From Halobacteriovoraceae bacterium (lineage in GTDB: Bacteria; Bdellovibrionota; Bacteriovoracia; Bacteriovoracales; Bacteriovoracaceae): DNA of 64,000 nt. Below are positions 29,184-38,689 of the stretch, piece by piece. The DNA lies in contig JACKAK010000001.1 of NCBI GenBank assembly GCA_020635115.1, positions 419,260-483,259 of the forward strand, in the 5' to 3' direction. The translations under genes and the position numbers were made by a program. A model generated the notes under the pieces. It made no database searches and was not told the origin of the DNA. It worked only from the letters and a program-made list of their open reading frames with translations. Each line of letters starts with the position of its first letter. Positions within the stretch are counted from its first letter, which is position 1.

Positions 29184-29603
29184 ATGTCTGAGCTTAGTAC
29201 AATTAAGGCCAATAGGGCCAAAGAACTTGAAACCAAACGTCATTATTTGGAAATAACTAAGCTACGTCAAGAAAATGCAAAGCAATATAATGAAACTGTA
29301 AAAGAAAATGAAAAGAGAATGGAAAAGTTGGAAAACGATTATGATCTCCAACTCGGTCAGATGGAAGTCGAATTAGAAAAAAAAATCGATGAGATGAGAG
29401 AGAAGCATCAAATAAGAATGACAACAGAACAAGAAAGATTAGACTCTGAACTTAATCAATTAAAATTGGCCCATCAAGACCGCGTTGCTGAATTAGAAGA
29501 AACTCAAGGCAATCAAATCGATGACCTTATAGAGAATCACAAAAATACATTAGAAAATGCAAAGCAAAAATTTGAGAAAGAAAAATCTAAATGGGATACT
29601 TAA
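29184..29603 (+). CDS. coiled-coil protein
   Basis: The protein has 139 residues, almost entirely a charged coiled coil with heptad spacing (KLENDYDLQLGQMEVELEKK and later AELEETQGNQIDDLIENHK). It has no signal peptide, cysteine or catalytic motif, so a cytoplasmic structural or scaffold role is likely. It is 20 bp upstream of a FliG-C-like gene and two response-regulator genes on the same strand, and the four may form an operon. Any link to motility is inference. Confidence 0.75.
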   Translation: MSELSTIKANRAKELETKRHYLEITKLRQENAKQYNETVKENEKRMEKLENDYDLQLGQMEVELEKKIDEMREKHQIRMTTEQERLDSELNQLKLAHQDRVAELEETQGNQIDDLIENHKNTLENAKQKFEKEKSKWDT

Positions 29604-29623
29604 GTATCTGCAAAGGAGATTAG

Positions 29624-30049
29624 ATGTCTAATACCACTCCCCAAAACGGTGTTTTTATAAATGGTAAAGCTCAAGTTATTGAAATGCTCAAGTATATGGA
29701 TGAAACTGAAAAATCAAGAATTTTACAACTTATAAGAATAAAGAACCCCACATTGGCCGAAGAATTATCGCAGGAAATCTTGACCTTTGAATCTTTAGAT
29801 AAAATAGATATTCAATTATTAAGAAAAGTTTGCTCTAACATACGCCCTGAAATTCTTGGAATAGCACTAAATAGTATGAATCAAAATTTTCAACGTTCTA
29901 TTCTTTCTAAAATTGATAGAAACTTTGCAGGGGAGGCCTTTAAGACAATGCAGGCCAATTTAAATTCTGAGCAAATTAGACGAGCACAGAGCAAAATCTT
30001 ATCAATAATCTCTCAGGTTACTCTTAAACATAGAACCGGCATAAACTAA
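29624..30049 (+). CDS. orphan FliG-C-domain-like protein
   Basis: The 141 residues align in pattern with the middle/C-terminal part of FliG: KNPTLAEELSQEILTFESLD corresponds to the dPxlAeeI...FvFEDl segment, IDIQLLRKVCSNI to ddrdiqxlLrev, then ALNSMNQNFQRSILSKIDRN to ALKxaxxexrexilsnmSxR. It lacks the FliG N-terminal domain and the M-domain EHPQ motif, so it is not the full rotor protein. Bdellovibrionota carry several fliG paralogues. Here it neighbours two CheY-like proteins, the type of protein that acts on flagellar switches. The homology call is by eye. Confidence 0.65.
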   Translation: MSNTTPQNGVFINGKAQVIEMLKYMDETEKSRILQLIRIKNPTLAEELSQEILTFESLDKIDIQLLRKVCSNIRPEILGIALNSMNQNFQRSILSKIDRNFAGEAFKTMQANLNSEQIRRAQSKILSIISQVTLKHRTGIN

Positions 30050-30110
30050 AACATCTAGACTCAGCTCTTGAATTAAGAGATAATTTCCCTATAAAAAATT
30101 TGGAGATAAT

Positions 30111-30554
30111 ATGCTTAATTTTAGTTACCCATTATCAGTCGTTCTTCTCGATGATGATCCGATGATACACGCTATCATGAAAAAATATCTAGAAGGTCTT
30201 GAGCAATATGAACTGACCTGTTTTACATCTCCTAAAGATGCATTGGATTTTATTAAATCTAAAGGTGCTGAAATTGCAGTAATTGATATCAATTTACCAG
30301 ATATAAAAGGCCCAGAAGTATTGAGACAGATCAATGCTTTTGGACATGGAACAGAGTCTATTATCATAACGGCAAATGATGACATGTTGAATTTCACAAC
30401 GTGCTACTCTCAAAAAGCTAATAGCTTTTTATTCAAACCACTTAAAAAAGAAAGTGTCCTCGAAGAAATTGAGAGATGTCGTGAGAACTTATTGAGATGG
30501 AATGGTGTTTTTATAGAAATGATGAAAAGAAAAAAAGAAAGAAAGAGTCTTTAA
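30111..30554 (+). CDS. single-domain response regulator (CheY-like), first of a tandem pair
   Basis: The protein is a 147-residue receiver with no output domain. The acidic pocket is LDDDP, the phospho-acceptor Asp is in IAVIDINLPD, the switch Thr in IIITAND and the invariant Lys in FLFKPLKK, so it should be phosphorylatable. A positively charged tail (MMKRKKERKSL) follows. It and the next gene share the opening PLSVxLxDDD, GAxIAxxDIN and GHGTExIIITA and clearly arose by tandem duplication. The gap to the FliG-like gene is 61 bp. Confidence 0.92.
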   Translation: MLNFSYPLSVVLLDDDPMIHAIMKKYLEGLEQYELTCFTSPKDALDFIKSKGAEIAVIDINLPDIKGPEVLRQINAFGHGTESIIITANDDMLNFTTCYSQKANSFLFKPLKKESVLEEIERCRENLLRWNGVFIEMMKRKKERKSL

Positions 30555-30556
30555 CA

Positions 30557-30994
30557 ATGCTAAAAATAGAATATCCCTTAAGTGTTATACTCATTGATGA
30601 TGATAAAGATACACTCATATTATTAGAAAATTTTCTCAAAGGTGAAATTGATTATAAAATATTTAGCTTTACTTCACCTAAAAAAGCACTCGAACATATT
30701 GAACATCATGGTGCTCAAATTGCCATTGTTGATATCAACATGAGTGAAATGCCAGGGCAAGAGGTTTTGGAAAAAATTCACAAGATGGGACATGGAACGG
30801 AAGTTATCATTATTACAGCAGAAGACAATCTCATAAATTTCACGTCATGTTATCGAAAAAAAGCTTCTAGTTTTATTTTTAAACCGATCAAAAAAGAAAT
30901 CTTTTTGAAAGAAATAAACTACTGTCATGATATTATAAAAAAATGGAATACAGTGTTTATGGATATGATAAAACGAAGGCATCAAATTAAATAA
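30557..30994 (+). CDS. single-domain response regulator (CheY-like), second of a tandem pair
   Basis: The protein has about 145 residues with the receiver motifs IDDDKD, the phospho-acceptor Asp in IAIVDINMSEMPG, ITAED and FIFKPIKK. I use the ATG at 30557, two bases after the stop of the first regulator, because it aligns with the start of the first copy; an upstream in-frame start at 30497 would overlap that gene. It is a close paralogue of the preceding gene, differing mostly in the charged surface. It converges with the Ppx/GppA gene with a 3-bp gap. Confidence 0.92.
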   Translation: MLKIEYPLSVILIDDDKDTLILLENFLKGEIDYKIFSFTSPKKALEHIEHHGAQIAIVDINMSEMPGQEVLEKIHKMGHGTEVIIITAEDNLINFTSCYRKKASSFIFKPIKKEIFLKEINYCHDIIKKWNTVFMDMIKRRHQIK

Positions 30995-30997
30995 ATA

Positions 30998-31882
30998 TCA
31001 GACTTTTCCTAACAAACTACCGTGTCTTAGTCCTCTAGTACTTATTATGTATTTTTCAATATCCAACTTTTTAGCAATAGAATTTGCAATAAAAGAACCA
31101 GCAGCTATTGTAAGACTCCTTTTTCCTAAAAATGGATATTCCGCCAAAATCTTATCTGAATGAGAATACATTAATTTCTCAGTAAGTTTTTGGAGTGTTT
31201 GGGCAGTTAATAAAGAATTGTGAACTTTTATTTCATCATAATCTTCCAAGTTTTGAACAATTGTGGATAATGAGGTCATAGTCCCTGCAACAGCAATAAT
31301 AGAATCGCTTTTATATGGGTTGAGATCATAAGAGCTTAAAATTTTTTCAACTTCAACTTCATGAATTCCTTCATCCATCCACTCCTTTACTTTTACTGCT
31401 CCAATTGGCATGGAAATAGAATGTTCAATCTTAAAGGGCCCAGTAGAACCCAAAATCAACTCAGTACTTGCTCCTCCAATATCCATGATGACAAAATCGT
31501 GAAGATGCCAATCAATACAAACCCCTATGGCCGTATAGATGGCCTCTTGCTCTCCTGATATAATCTGAATGTTTAAATCTAAATCCTTATGAATTTTTTC
31601 AAAAAACTCTTTTGCATTTTTGGCCAGCCTTGAGGCCTCTGTTGCTGTAACAGTAATATCCTTAGCATCTATGCCTCTTAACCTGCAAAGTTCACAATAT
31701 TCTTGTAATGCCTTGTGAGTTAGGTCCATCGATTCTAGATGAAAAACTCCTGTTTTTTGTAAACTTCGACCTAGTTGAGTGACACGATGAAAATTTTCTT
31801 CAGAAATTATTGATCCATATTGAACTTCGGCAATTAAAAGTAATGTCGTATTTGAACCTATATCAATTGAAGCTTTTTTCAT
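30998..31882 (-). CDS. Ppx/GppA family phosphatase
   Basis: The 294 residues form an ASKHA-fold enzyme with phosphate loop 1 SIDIGSNTTLLLIAEV near the N-terminus, the catalytic-region motif SGEQEAIYTAIGV, phosphate loop 2 MDIGGASTELIL and the later IAVAGTMTS. It would hydrolyse polyphosphate or guanosine pentaphosphate. The length matches the short single-module form without the HD-like C-terminal domain of E. coli Ppx. The start ATG overlaps the stop of the asmA-like gene by one base (TAATG). Confidence 0.9.
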   Translation of the reverse strand: MKKASIDIGSNTTLLLIAEVQYGSIISEENFHRVTQLGRSLQKTGVFHLESMDLTHKALQEYCELCRLRGIDAKDITVTATEASRLAKNAKEFFEKIHKDLDLNIQIISGEQEAIYTAIGVCIDWHLHDFVIMDIGGASTELILGSTGPFKIEHSISMPIGAVKVKEWMDEGIHEVEVEKILSSYDLNPYKSDSIIAVAGTMTSLSTIVQNLEDYDEIKVHNSLLTAQTLQKLTEKLMYSHSDKILAEYPFLGKRSLTIAAGSFIANSIAKKLDIEKYIISTRGLRHGSLLGKV

Positions 31883-34218
31883 TAGAACAAACCTTTTAAA
31901 AGTTTCTTTGTATCAATTGATTTGAGCTTCTCTTTTAATTTATCTTTTATTTTATCTTTATTTTTATCAATTAACTTCTTCCCTTGAGTTTTGGCCGCAC
32001 TTTTTGCTAACATTTCAAGTGTATAAGTATAATCGAGAGATAAACCAAAACCTTTTCCAACCAGTTTTACTGGTAATTTATTCGTTCCAATATCTTTTTT
32101 TAGAGAGTCTGCTATTTTTTTAATATTAATGATGAACTCGCCCTTTAGCTGTCCCTCTTTGTCTCCAAGGGGATAGACGTGTCCATCTCCCTTAAAAATT
32201 AAGTCATCATTTTTAGCATGAAAGTTCATACTTTTTATATGATAATCGTCGTGTTTAAAATTTCCCATGAGATTTAGCTTATCAAAATCTCCCTTCAAGT
32301 TTTCAATATCTTTCAATTTATCCTTAATGAATTTCACTTTTTGGAGTTTTTTTATGTATTCCCCAATATTCATACTTTTTAACTCACCATTGAGAACATC
32401 AACGTTCACATCTACATCATGTTTAAAAGAATCTGTAGATAATTCTACACTTCCATTGACATCTCCTGAAGCAACTCCTGTTACTTCATTAATCACAGAA
32501 GGTAAGAACGCTTTCAAAGAATCTAGATTTAAGTTTTTTAGATTTAGATTAAAATTATCTTTCAATTCATTATTTTGACCCAAGGTTGTAGTATTTTGGA
32601 TAACCCCTTTCCCCTCAGAAAAAGAAAATTTCATTTTATCAGTTTTTACAATGTTTTTTTCAATCTCAATATTTCCTTGAAATTTAAAATCTTCATTTCC
32701 GATTTTAACTTTGTCAAATAGTATACTCACTTTAGCAGGAGGAAGAAATGGAACTGGAACTTTAGATTTTTTTATTTTTTTATCTTCTATGTTATTTTCA
32801 TCACTAATTTGAGGATTATTATTTGTACTATCTTGTTTAGTTTCCTTATTTCCATTTTTTTTATAAAGAGTTTTTTGGATAAATTCTTGTCCAATATTTA
32901 AATTGGTTCCTGTAACGTTAACAGTTGTTAATGGTAGGTTTTGTGGATCTAATTTGGCAATGTCTATTTTATTTAATACATCTACATTTATCGCTCCATC
33001 GAAAACTTTTATTGTGTTATTAAGAGAAACGAGTTTGGGTTTAAGTGCAAAATTTGATGAAAATTTTGCATCGACTCCATTGGATGAGATCAAAAGTTCA
33101 GGGAAAATTTTCCCATTAATATTTGGGGTAATATTCTTTCCCTGTACCTTTAAATTACCATTAAGCGAAAGCTCAGATTTACCTAAGCTTATTTCTGAAA
33201 TATTTAAACCAGTGTAACTCATAATCTCAGATAAATATAAGTTAACGATCAACTCTTTAATGTCTAAATTACCATCTTCAAATATAATTTTCTGTTTACT
33301 GCTATTTTTTTGTCCGATTGTTGTATCAATGTCGGCCGTTATTTTTTGAGTATTGAGATCCATCACAACACTGACTTGTGAAACTAAATTTGGAATATTA
33401 AATTCACTTGGCGTAAGTTTCGTATTATTTACCTTAATAACGACAGTACTTTTAAGTGGTTTTTTTTGGATCAATTCAGACGAATTGACTTCTCCGATGA
33501 TCAGAAGATCAGTCGTTAATGTTTGACCATTAGTATTTAGGCTTACTAAACTTGAAATTTCAAAAGCAGCATTTGAAAATGCTCCTAAATTTCCAACAAT
33601 AATTTTTGAAAGATTTACCTTTCCAGTTTGTCCGTCTTTAAGAAAATATTTAACTTCCATGTCTACTAATTTTAAATTTAGCTTTACCGCTGCTAAAAAT
33701 GTTGGAATCTCTGGCCCCGAATTTTTCTTGCCCGGCCTTTGTTCTTTACTCTGTGTATTAACCGAGGGTTTTGAATCTTCTTTTTGAGATGTTTGAACAC
33801 TTTTTTGACCACTTGAACTAGTTGCTAAAGTATAGGACCAATTATTTTCTTTTTTTGTTTCTTCGAAATTAATTTTTGGACTTTTAATAATTATTTCTGC
33901 AGTACCTCCTCCCATAAGAATTGACCAAAGGGGAATATATACTCTTACATCAGAAACATCAAAAAGATCTCTCTTAAAATTTTTCTTGGCCTTAAGTTTA
34001 AAAGAATTAACCTTGAATTCAATCGAAGTTCCAATGCCTAATTGAATCTCTCCTATTTCAACCTGTGAATTTGGAAATTTATTTTCAATTTCAGTCTTGG
34101 CAATTTGTCTTATTTCGTTTGTATCAATTTTACTAATAAAATAAAATACAGCTCCCACAAGTATGATGAAAATTGACGCAGCAACAACTAGCCCAATTTT
34201 TAACTTTGAACTTTTCAT
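31882..34218 (-). CDS. AsmA family protein
   Basis: The protein has 778 residues with one N-terminal membrane helix (about 7-28, IGLVVAASIFIILVGAVFYF) and a very long beta-rich periplasmic part, including a low-complexity polar linker (SQKEDSKPSVNTQSKEQRPG). The C-terminal third (DVNGSVELSTDSFK, HAKNDDLIFKGDGHVYPLGD, GKGFGLSLDYTYTLEMLAK) carries AsmA_2 domain features. AsmA-like proteins are bridge-type proteins proposed to move phospholipids to the outer membrane. It lies downstream of pcrA and is coupled to the phosphatase gene. Lysine-rich C-terminal repeats (DKNKDKIKDKLKEKLK) are unusual but look helical. Confidence 0.88.
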   Translation of the reverse strand: MKSSKLKIGLVVAASIFIILVGAVFYFISKIDTNEIRQIAKTEIENKFPNSQVEIGEIQLGIGTSIEFKVNSFKLKAKKNFKRDLFDVSDVRVYIPLWSILMGGGTAEIIIKSPKINFEETKKENNWSYTLATSSSGQKSVQTSQKEDSKPSVNTQSKEQRPGKKNSGPEIPTFLAAVKLNLKLVDMEVKYFLKDGQTGKVNLSKIIVGNLGAFSNAAFEISSLVSLNTNGQTLTTDLLIIGEVNSSELIQKKPLKSTVVIKVNNTKLTPSEFNIPNLVSQVSVVMDLNTQKITADIDTTIGQKNSSKQKIIFEDGNLDIKELIVNLYLSEIMSYTGLNISEISLGKSELSLNGNLKVQGKNITPNINGKIFPELLISSNGVDAKFSSNFALKPKLVSLNNTIKVFDGAINVDVLNKIDIAKLDPQNLPLTTVNVTGTNLNIGQEFIQKTLYKKNGNKETKQDSTNNNPQISDENNIEDKKIKKSKVPVPFLPPAKVSILFDKVKIGNEDFKFQGNIEIEKNIVKTDKMKFSFSEGKGVIQNTTTLGQNNELKDNFNLNLKNLNLDSLKAFLPSVINEVTGVASGDVNGSVELSTDSFKHDVDVNVDVLNGELKSMNIGEYIKKLQKVKFIKDKLKDIENLKGDFDKLNLMGNFKHDDYHIKSMNFHAKNDDLIFKGDGHVYPLGDKEGQLKGEFIINIKKIADSLKKDIGTNKLPVKLVGKGFGLSLDYTYTLEMLAKSAAKTQGKKLIDKNKDKIKDKLKEKLKSIDTKKLLKGLF

Positions 34219-34289
34219 GTAATCTCCGAAGAATTATTCTGAACTATGCATTCAGATCGTTATAGATAGATTTTAATGAATGTAGCAAC

Positions 34290-36548
34290 TTATAACAAGG
34301 TAAGAGGTGCGAATTTAACCATAAATTTCTTTTTGCTCCCATCTCTAAATTTTATTACAACTTTCTCATCTGGCCCTGGACTTGAGGACTCTAACACAAT
34401 ACCTTCCCCGTATAAAGAATGTCCTACTTTTGAGCCTTCAGGATAAGTAGATTTTAAAATCTTCTGTTTCTCATGAGTTGTTTGCCTGACAATGTAAGAT
34501 TCTTCATTAAAGGAGCTTTCTTGTGAAAAATCATTCCAATCGTCATCATAAGAATTTTCGTCATTAAAATTGAATTGTGAACGTTTTTTTCCTTCAATTT
34601 TCCAATCATAATACTTGTTTGGAATTTCATTCAAAAAACGACTTGGGCCATTAAACTTAATTTGTCCAAAAAGCATTCGTCCTTGTGCAAAAGTAAGATA
34701 GAGTCTTTTCATGGCCCTTGTCATGGCCACGTAAAAAAGTCGTCTTTCTTCTTCTATCCCTATTTCGCCGTTATCCATACTTTGATAGGATGGAAAAACA
34801 TTTTCTTCTAGTCCTGTTACAAAAACGTAGGGGAACTCAAGACCTTTAGCTCCGTGAATGGTCATCAATGCGATTTCCCCTTCATCCTTATTATCCCCTT
34901 CTCTTGATTGATCTAAAGTAATTGTTTCTAAAAAATTAACTAGCCTATTTGAAGAATTAATTTTTTCAAACTGTTTAATTGCATTTCCAAGTTCTTCTAA
35001 ATTTTCTATTCTGGCCTGTGATTCGTAATCTTTTTTTTGAATCAGTGAATCGTAGTAGCCAGATTCATGCATAACTTTTTCAAAAATGATAATACATGAT
35101 TCATTTTGTTCATTCATTGCACGACATTCATTAATCAAAGATGAAAAATTTGATAACGCAGACTTTACCTTTGCACTTAATCTAATATGTGAAAAATCTT
35201 GAGAATTCTCACATAGTGAACTAATGATTTCCCACAACGTTGAATTTGACTTAATTGCTTCTTCTTCAATTTTTCTTAGAGTCGTTGTTCCTATTCCTCT
35301 CGCAGGTACGTTTATAATTCTCGATAAGGCCAAAGAATCCTTCTCGTTAATTATTAGTCGCATATAGGCCAAAATATCTTTGACTTCTTTTCTTTCGTAA
35401 AATTTTATCCCCCCGACTATTCGATATGGAGTATTTGAATTTCGAAGAGCGTCTTCAATCAATCTAGATTGTGCATTGGCCCGGTAAAAAACGGCAATAT
35501 CATTTAAAGGAACGCCAGAAGATATCAACTTATCGATTTCAGAAGCTACAAACTGAGATTCTTTTATATCATTTTCACATTCTCTAATTTGTATTGATTC
35601 ACCATTTTCATTTTCAGTCCAAAGTTCTTTTCCTTTTCTTTGAGAGTTTCTTTGAATCACATGTGATGCCGCTTCAATAATATTTGCAGAAGAGCGGTAG
35701 TTCTGTTCTAGTTTCAATATTTTTGCTTCAGGGAAACTTTCCTCGAATTCTAAAATATTCCTAATATCTGCGCCTCTCCAAGAATAGATACTCTGGTCTT
35801 CATCTCCTACAACGCATATATTCCTATGGATGAGGGCCAGTTTTTCAACGAGCTCAAATTGTGCTCTATTTGTATCTTGATACTCATCTACTAGAATATA
35901 TTTATATCGATTCTGATAACTTTCTAGAACATTTGGATAAGTTTCAAATAATTGAATTACAGCTGTGATAAGTCCACCAAAATCAATGGCATTTGCTTTA
36001 TGAATCTCTGTTTCATATTCTTCGAAAAAAGTATAATAAGCATCATCTTTTTCTAATTCATAATCAATTTCTATTTTATTTTCCCGCCCCAAATAATGAC
36101 CAAGATGTTTGAGTGAAGAGAAATAATTCATAATTTCAAATGGTGAAACTTGTTTAGTGTTTAGTCCATGTCTACCCATGATAGATTTAACAACTGATTT
36201 CGATTCAGAATCATCATATATTGTAAAACTTCGACTTAAACCAAGATAGTTTGCTTCATTTCTTAAAAGTCTTGCACAAAATGAATGAAATGTTGTTACT
36301 TGTAGTGCTCCGATATCAACTTGAATAGCAGAAGCAATCCTCTCTCTCATTTCTCCGGCCGCCTTATTTGAAAACGTAAGGGCCAGTACTTGATAGGGAC
36401 TAATATTTTTTTCTTCTATCAGATAACCCATTCTTGATACTAGTGTTCTTGTTTTTCCTGAGCCAGCTCCGGCCAAGATCATTACAGGGCCTTCAGTTTC
36501 TTTTACTGCTAATTTTTGTTGCCTATTGAGCTTATTGATATCAAACAA
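34290..36548 (-). CDS. pcrA: UvrD/PcrA-type DNA helicase
   Basis: The 752-residue superfamily 1A helicase shows motif I AGAGSGKTRTL (26-36), Ia TFSNKAAGEMRERI, II VDEYQDTN, III VVGDEDQSIYSWRGA, IV LEQNYRSS, V TIHGAKGLEF and VI VAMTRA. The C-terminal Tudor-like tail (GSKVGHSLYGEGIV) is typical of PcrA/UvrD and binds RNA polymerase. It acts in nucleotide excision repair and removal of stalled complexes. Translation begins at TTG 36548, with GGAG in the end of glmS as the ribosome site, 2 bp after the glmS stop. Confidence 0.95.
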   Translation of the reverse strand: MFDINKLNRQQKLAVKETEGPVMILAGAGSGKTRTLVSRMGYLIEEKNISPYQVLALTFSNKAAGEMRERIASAIQVDIGALQVTTFHSFCARLLRNEANYLGLSRSFTIYDDSESKSVVKSIMGRHGLNTKQVSPFEIMNYFSSLKHLGHYLGRENKIEIDYELEKDDAYYTFFEEYETEIHKANAIDFGGLITAVIQLFETYPNVLESYQNRYKYILVDEYQDTNRAQFELVEKLALIHRNICVVGDEDQSIYSWRGADIRNILEFEESFPEAKILKLEQNYRSSANIIEAASHVIQRNSQRKGKELWTENENGESIQIRECENDIKESQFVASEIDKLISSGVPLNDIAVFYRANAQSRLIEDALRNSNTPYRIVGGIKFYERKEVKDILAYMRLIINEKDSLALSRIINVPARGIGTTTLRKIEEEAIKSNSTLWEIISSLCENSQDFSHIRLSAKVKSALSNFSSLINECRAMNEQNESCIIIFEKVMHESGYYDSLIQKKDYESQARIENLEELGNAIKQFEKINSSNRLVNFLETITLDQSREGDNKDEGEIALMTIHGAKGLEFPYVFVTGLEENVFPSYQSMDNGEIGIEEERRLFYVAMTRAMKRLYLTFAQGRMLFGQIKFNGPSRFLNEIPNKYYDWKIEGKKRSQFNFNDENSYDDDWNDFSQESSFNEESYIVRQTTHEKQKILKSTYPEGSKVGHSLYGEGIVLESSSPGPDEKVVIKFRDGSKKKFMVKFAPLTLL

Positions 36549-36550
36549 AA

Positions 36551-38371
36551 CTACTCCACAGTTACTGACTTGGCCAAATTTCTGGGTTTATCAATATCTG
36601 TTCCTTTATACTTGGCCAAATAATAAGAGAGTAATTGACCTACAACATTTGTATAAAGTGGCGCCAGATCACCTAGCCCTTCAAAATTTAATGGAATATA
36701 GTAATTACATGATTCACTTAATTTCTGATCATTTTTAGGGCCAATTCCAACGATTATTCCTTTTCTAGCTTTCACCTCTAATAAGTTTGAATATGTCTTA
36801 TCATAAAGCTCAGGTCCAATAAAAGCGATATTCACCATTTCTTCATCAATGAGTGCAATTGGCCCGTGCTTCAACTCTCCTGCCGCATAACCTTCAGCAT
36901 GGACATAGGCAATCTCTTTTAGTTTTAAGGCGCCTTCTAATGCCACTGGAAAATATATTCCTCGCCCCGTAAATATATAACCCTTATTATTTGATATCTC
37001 TTCAGCAATATTTTTAATTTTTTCTATATTATTTAGTAGTTCATCAATTCTATCAGCAAGAAGAGAATAATCCTTAAGTACTTTTTCCTTATTAATTTCT
37101 CCGGCCAAAGCTTGAGCATACAAACGTCCAGTCAGAACTTGTAGAGTAAACGCTTTTGTAGATGCGACTCCTATTTCAACTCCAGCATGAATGAGTAGAT
37201 TGAAATCACAGTCTCTAAAAAGAGTGCTGCCATCGACATTCACAATAGAAATTGTTTTTAAATTATTTTTCTTACAAAGTTCCTGTGCAGCTAATGTGTC
37301 AGCAGTTTCCCCTGATTGTGATATAAACAGGCCTAATTCTCCATTATTAAGTAATGGATTGCGGTATCGAAATTCACTGGCCAAATCTATCACAGTTGGT
37401 ACTTTTGAAACTGTTTCTAGATAGTTTTTTATAATTAGTCCTGCGTGCCAAGCTGTTCCACAAGCAGAAATATGAACAAGACTTGGTCTAAATTCACTGA
37501 CGGACTTAAGGCCTTCTAGACCTTTGTCTGATAGATATTTCTGGGCCAAGCTACGAATTAACCCGGGTTGTTCATAAATTTCTTTTTGCATGTAATGATC
37601 AAAATGACCCTTGTCGGAAACTTCAAGATTTCCTTCTTCTATTTTGTGCAAAAATCTTCGAGATTCTCTTCCATCAAGTTCAAAGAATTTAAGAGTTGAT
37701 TCACCATTAATTTTAAGTTCGCACAAAACTTCATCTTCTGGAAAATAAATATCTGAAACATGTCCAACCAAGGCATATGGATCCGAAGAAACCATTAAAT
37801 TATTTGTTTTTGAATTTTTTCCACAGACAAGTGGGGCAGATTTTTTTATCGCAAAAAGTTCATTTGATTTATCATTGATAACAACTAAAGCAGAGTTTCC
37901 TTCTATTTTTTTAAATGCGCTTACAATAGCATCTTTCAAATTACTCCCACTTTTTAGCTCGAAGGCCAAAAGACCTAAGAAGGCCTCAGAATCGGTTTCT
38001 GTATGAAAGATAATTCCTTCACTTTCTAAGTCTTTTTTAATTTCATGAAAATTTTCTATAATTCCATTATGTACAATTGATACATGTGGAAATTCATCGA
38101 AAAAGTGTGGGTGAGCATTTTTATCATTTACGATTCCATGTGTGGCCCAACGAGTGTGTCCAATTGCAATATGTGAAGATGTTGTATGATTTTTTAATTC
38201 GCTAATCAGGTTTTCAAGTTTTCCTTCTTTTTTGACGACTTCAAGTTTTTGCCTTTCATTTTTGAAGCAAACTCCAGCGGAATCATAACCGCGATATTCC
38301 AAACGGGCCAAACCCTCAAGTACAATGTCCACAGCATTCTGAGGACCTAAATACCCAACTATTCCACACAT
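36551..38371 (-). CDS. glmS: glutamine--fructose-6-phosphate aminotransferase
   Basis: The protein has 606 residues. Start ATG 38371 leaves the nucleophile Cys directly after Met (MCGIVGYLGPQ). The N-terminal class II glutaminase domain (about 1-240) has GHTRWATHG and the HNGIIEN motif; two SIS sugar isomerase domains follow (CGTAWHAG, SQSGETADTLA, VEIGVASTKAFT), and the C-terminus is KPRNLAKSVTVE, the classical ending. It makes glucosamine-6-phosphate for peptidoglycan and LPS; glmU is also in the window. An in-frame start 15 bp upstream would bury the catalytic Cys. An inverted repeat lies upstream at 38407-38508. Confidence 0.97.
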   Translation of the reverse strand: MCGIVGYLGPQNAVDIVLEGLARLEYRGYDSAGVCFKNERQKLEVVKKEGKLENLISELKNHTTSSHIAIGHTRWATHGIVNDKNAHPHFFDEFPHVSIVHNGIIENFHEIKKDLESEGIIFHTETDSEAFLGLLAFELKSGSNLKDAIVSAFKKIEGNSALVVINDKSNELFAIKKSAPLVCGKNSKTNNLMVSSDPYALVGHVSDIYFPEDEVLCELKINGESTLKFFELDGRESRRFLHKIEEGNLEVSDKGHFDHYMQKEIYEQPGLIRSLAQKYLSDKGLEGLKSVSEFRPSLVHISACGTAWHAGLIIKNYLETVSKVPTVIDLASEFRYRNPLLNNGELGLFISQSGETADTLAAQELCKKNNLKTISIVNVDGSTLFRDCDFNLLIHAGVEIGVASTKAFTLQVLTGRLYAQALAGEINKEKVLKDYSLLADRIDELLNNIEKIKNIAEEISNNKGYIFTGRGIYFPVALEGALKLKEIAYVHAEGYAAGELKHGPIALIDEEMVNIAFIGPELYDKTYSNLLEVKARKGIIVGIGPKNDQKLSESCNYYIPLNFEGLGDLAPLYTNVVGQLLSYYLAKYKGTDIDKPRNLAKSVTVE

Positions 38372-38406
38372 AATGCACCCCTTCAAAAGTTGAGCTCAAA
38401 TGTATC

Positions 38407-38508
38407 ATACCAATTGCATTTATTAAACAAAGTTAACTGGCCTAGGCCCGCTATGACAACGTTTCATAAGTTTGTTTAATAAACTTAATTAGTGTAAGTT
38501 ATTGGTAT
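38407..38508. repeat. nested inverted repeat upstream of glmS
   Basis: TTTATTAAACAAA (38419-38431) and its exact complement TTTGTTTAATAAA (38471-38483) are flanked outside by ATACCAAT (38407-38414) and ATTGGTAT (38501-38508), also complementary. The left part overlaps a likely glmS promoter (TATGAT on the minus strand near 38409-38404). It may be an operator or a short mobile-type palindrome. The rest of the 318-bp gap (38509-38689) shows no gene. Confidence 0.6.
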
Positions 38509-38689
38509 TGTTTGTCATTCAGGCCCTATAGGATTGATACTTAATCAAAAAACTCTAATCCTGTTTTTGATCTAATATATTTCAAAACTCCTTCTTTAGA
38601 GACCATCCATTTTCTTTTAGTTATGACTACACTCAACCACAAAGCCACTGATGGACCTTAATTTTTTTGAGTAGATATTTTTACCAAAT

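Noticed and set aside
38372..38689. glmS ribozyme upstream of glmS
   Set aside because: No ribozyme core sequence was recognised and the class is known from Gram-positive lineages; only an inverted repeat is visible.
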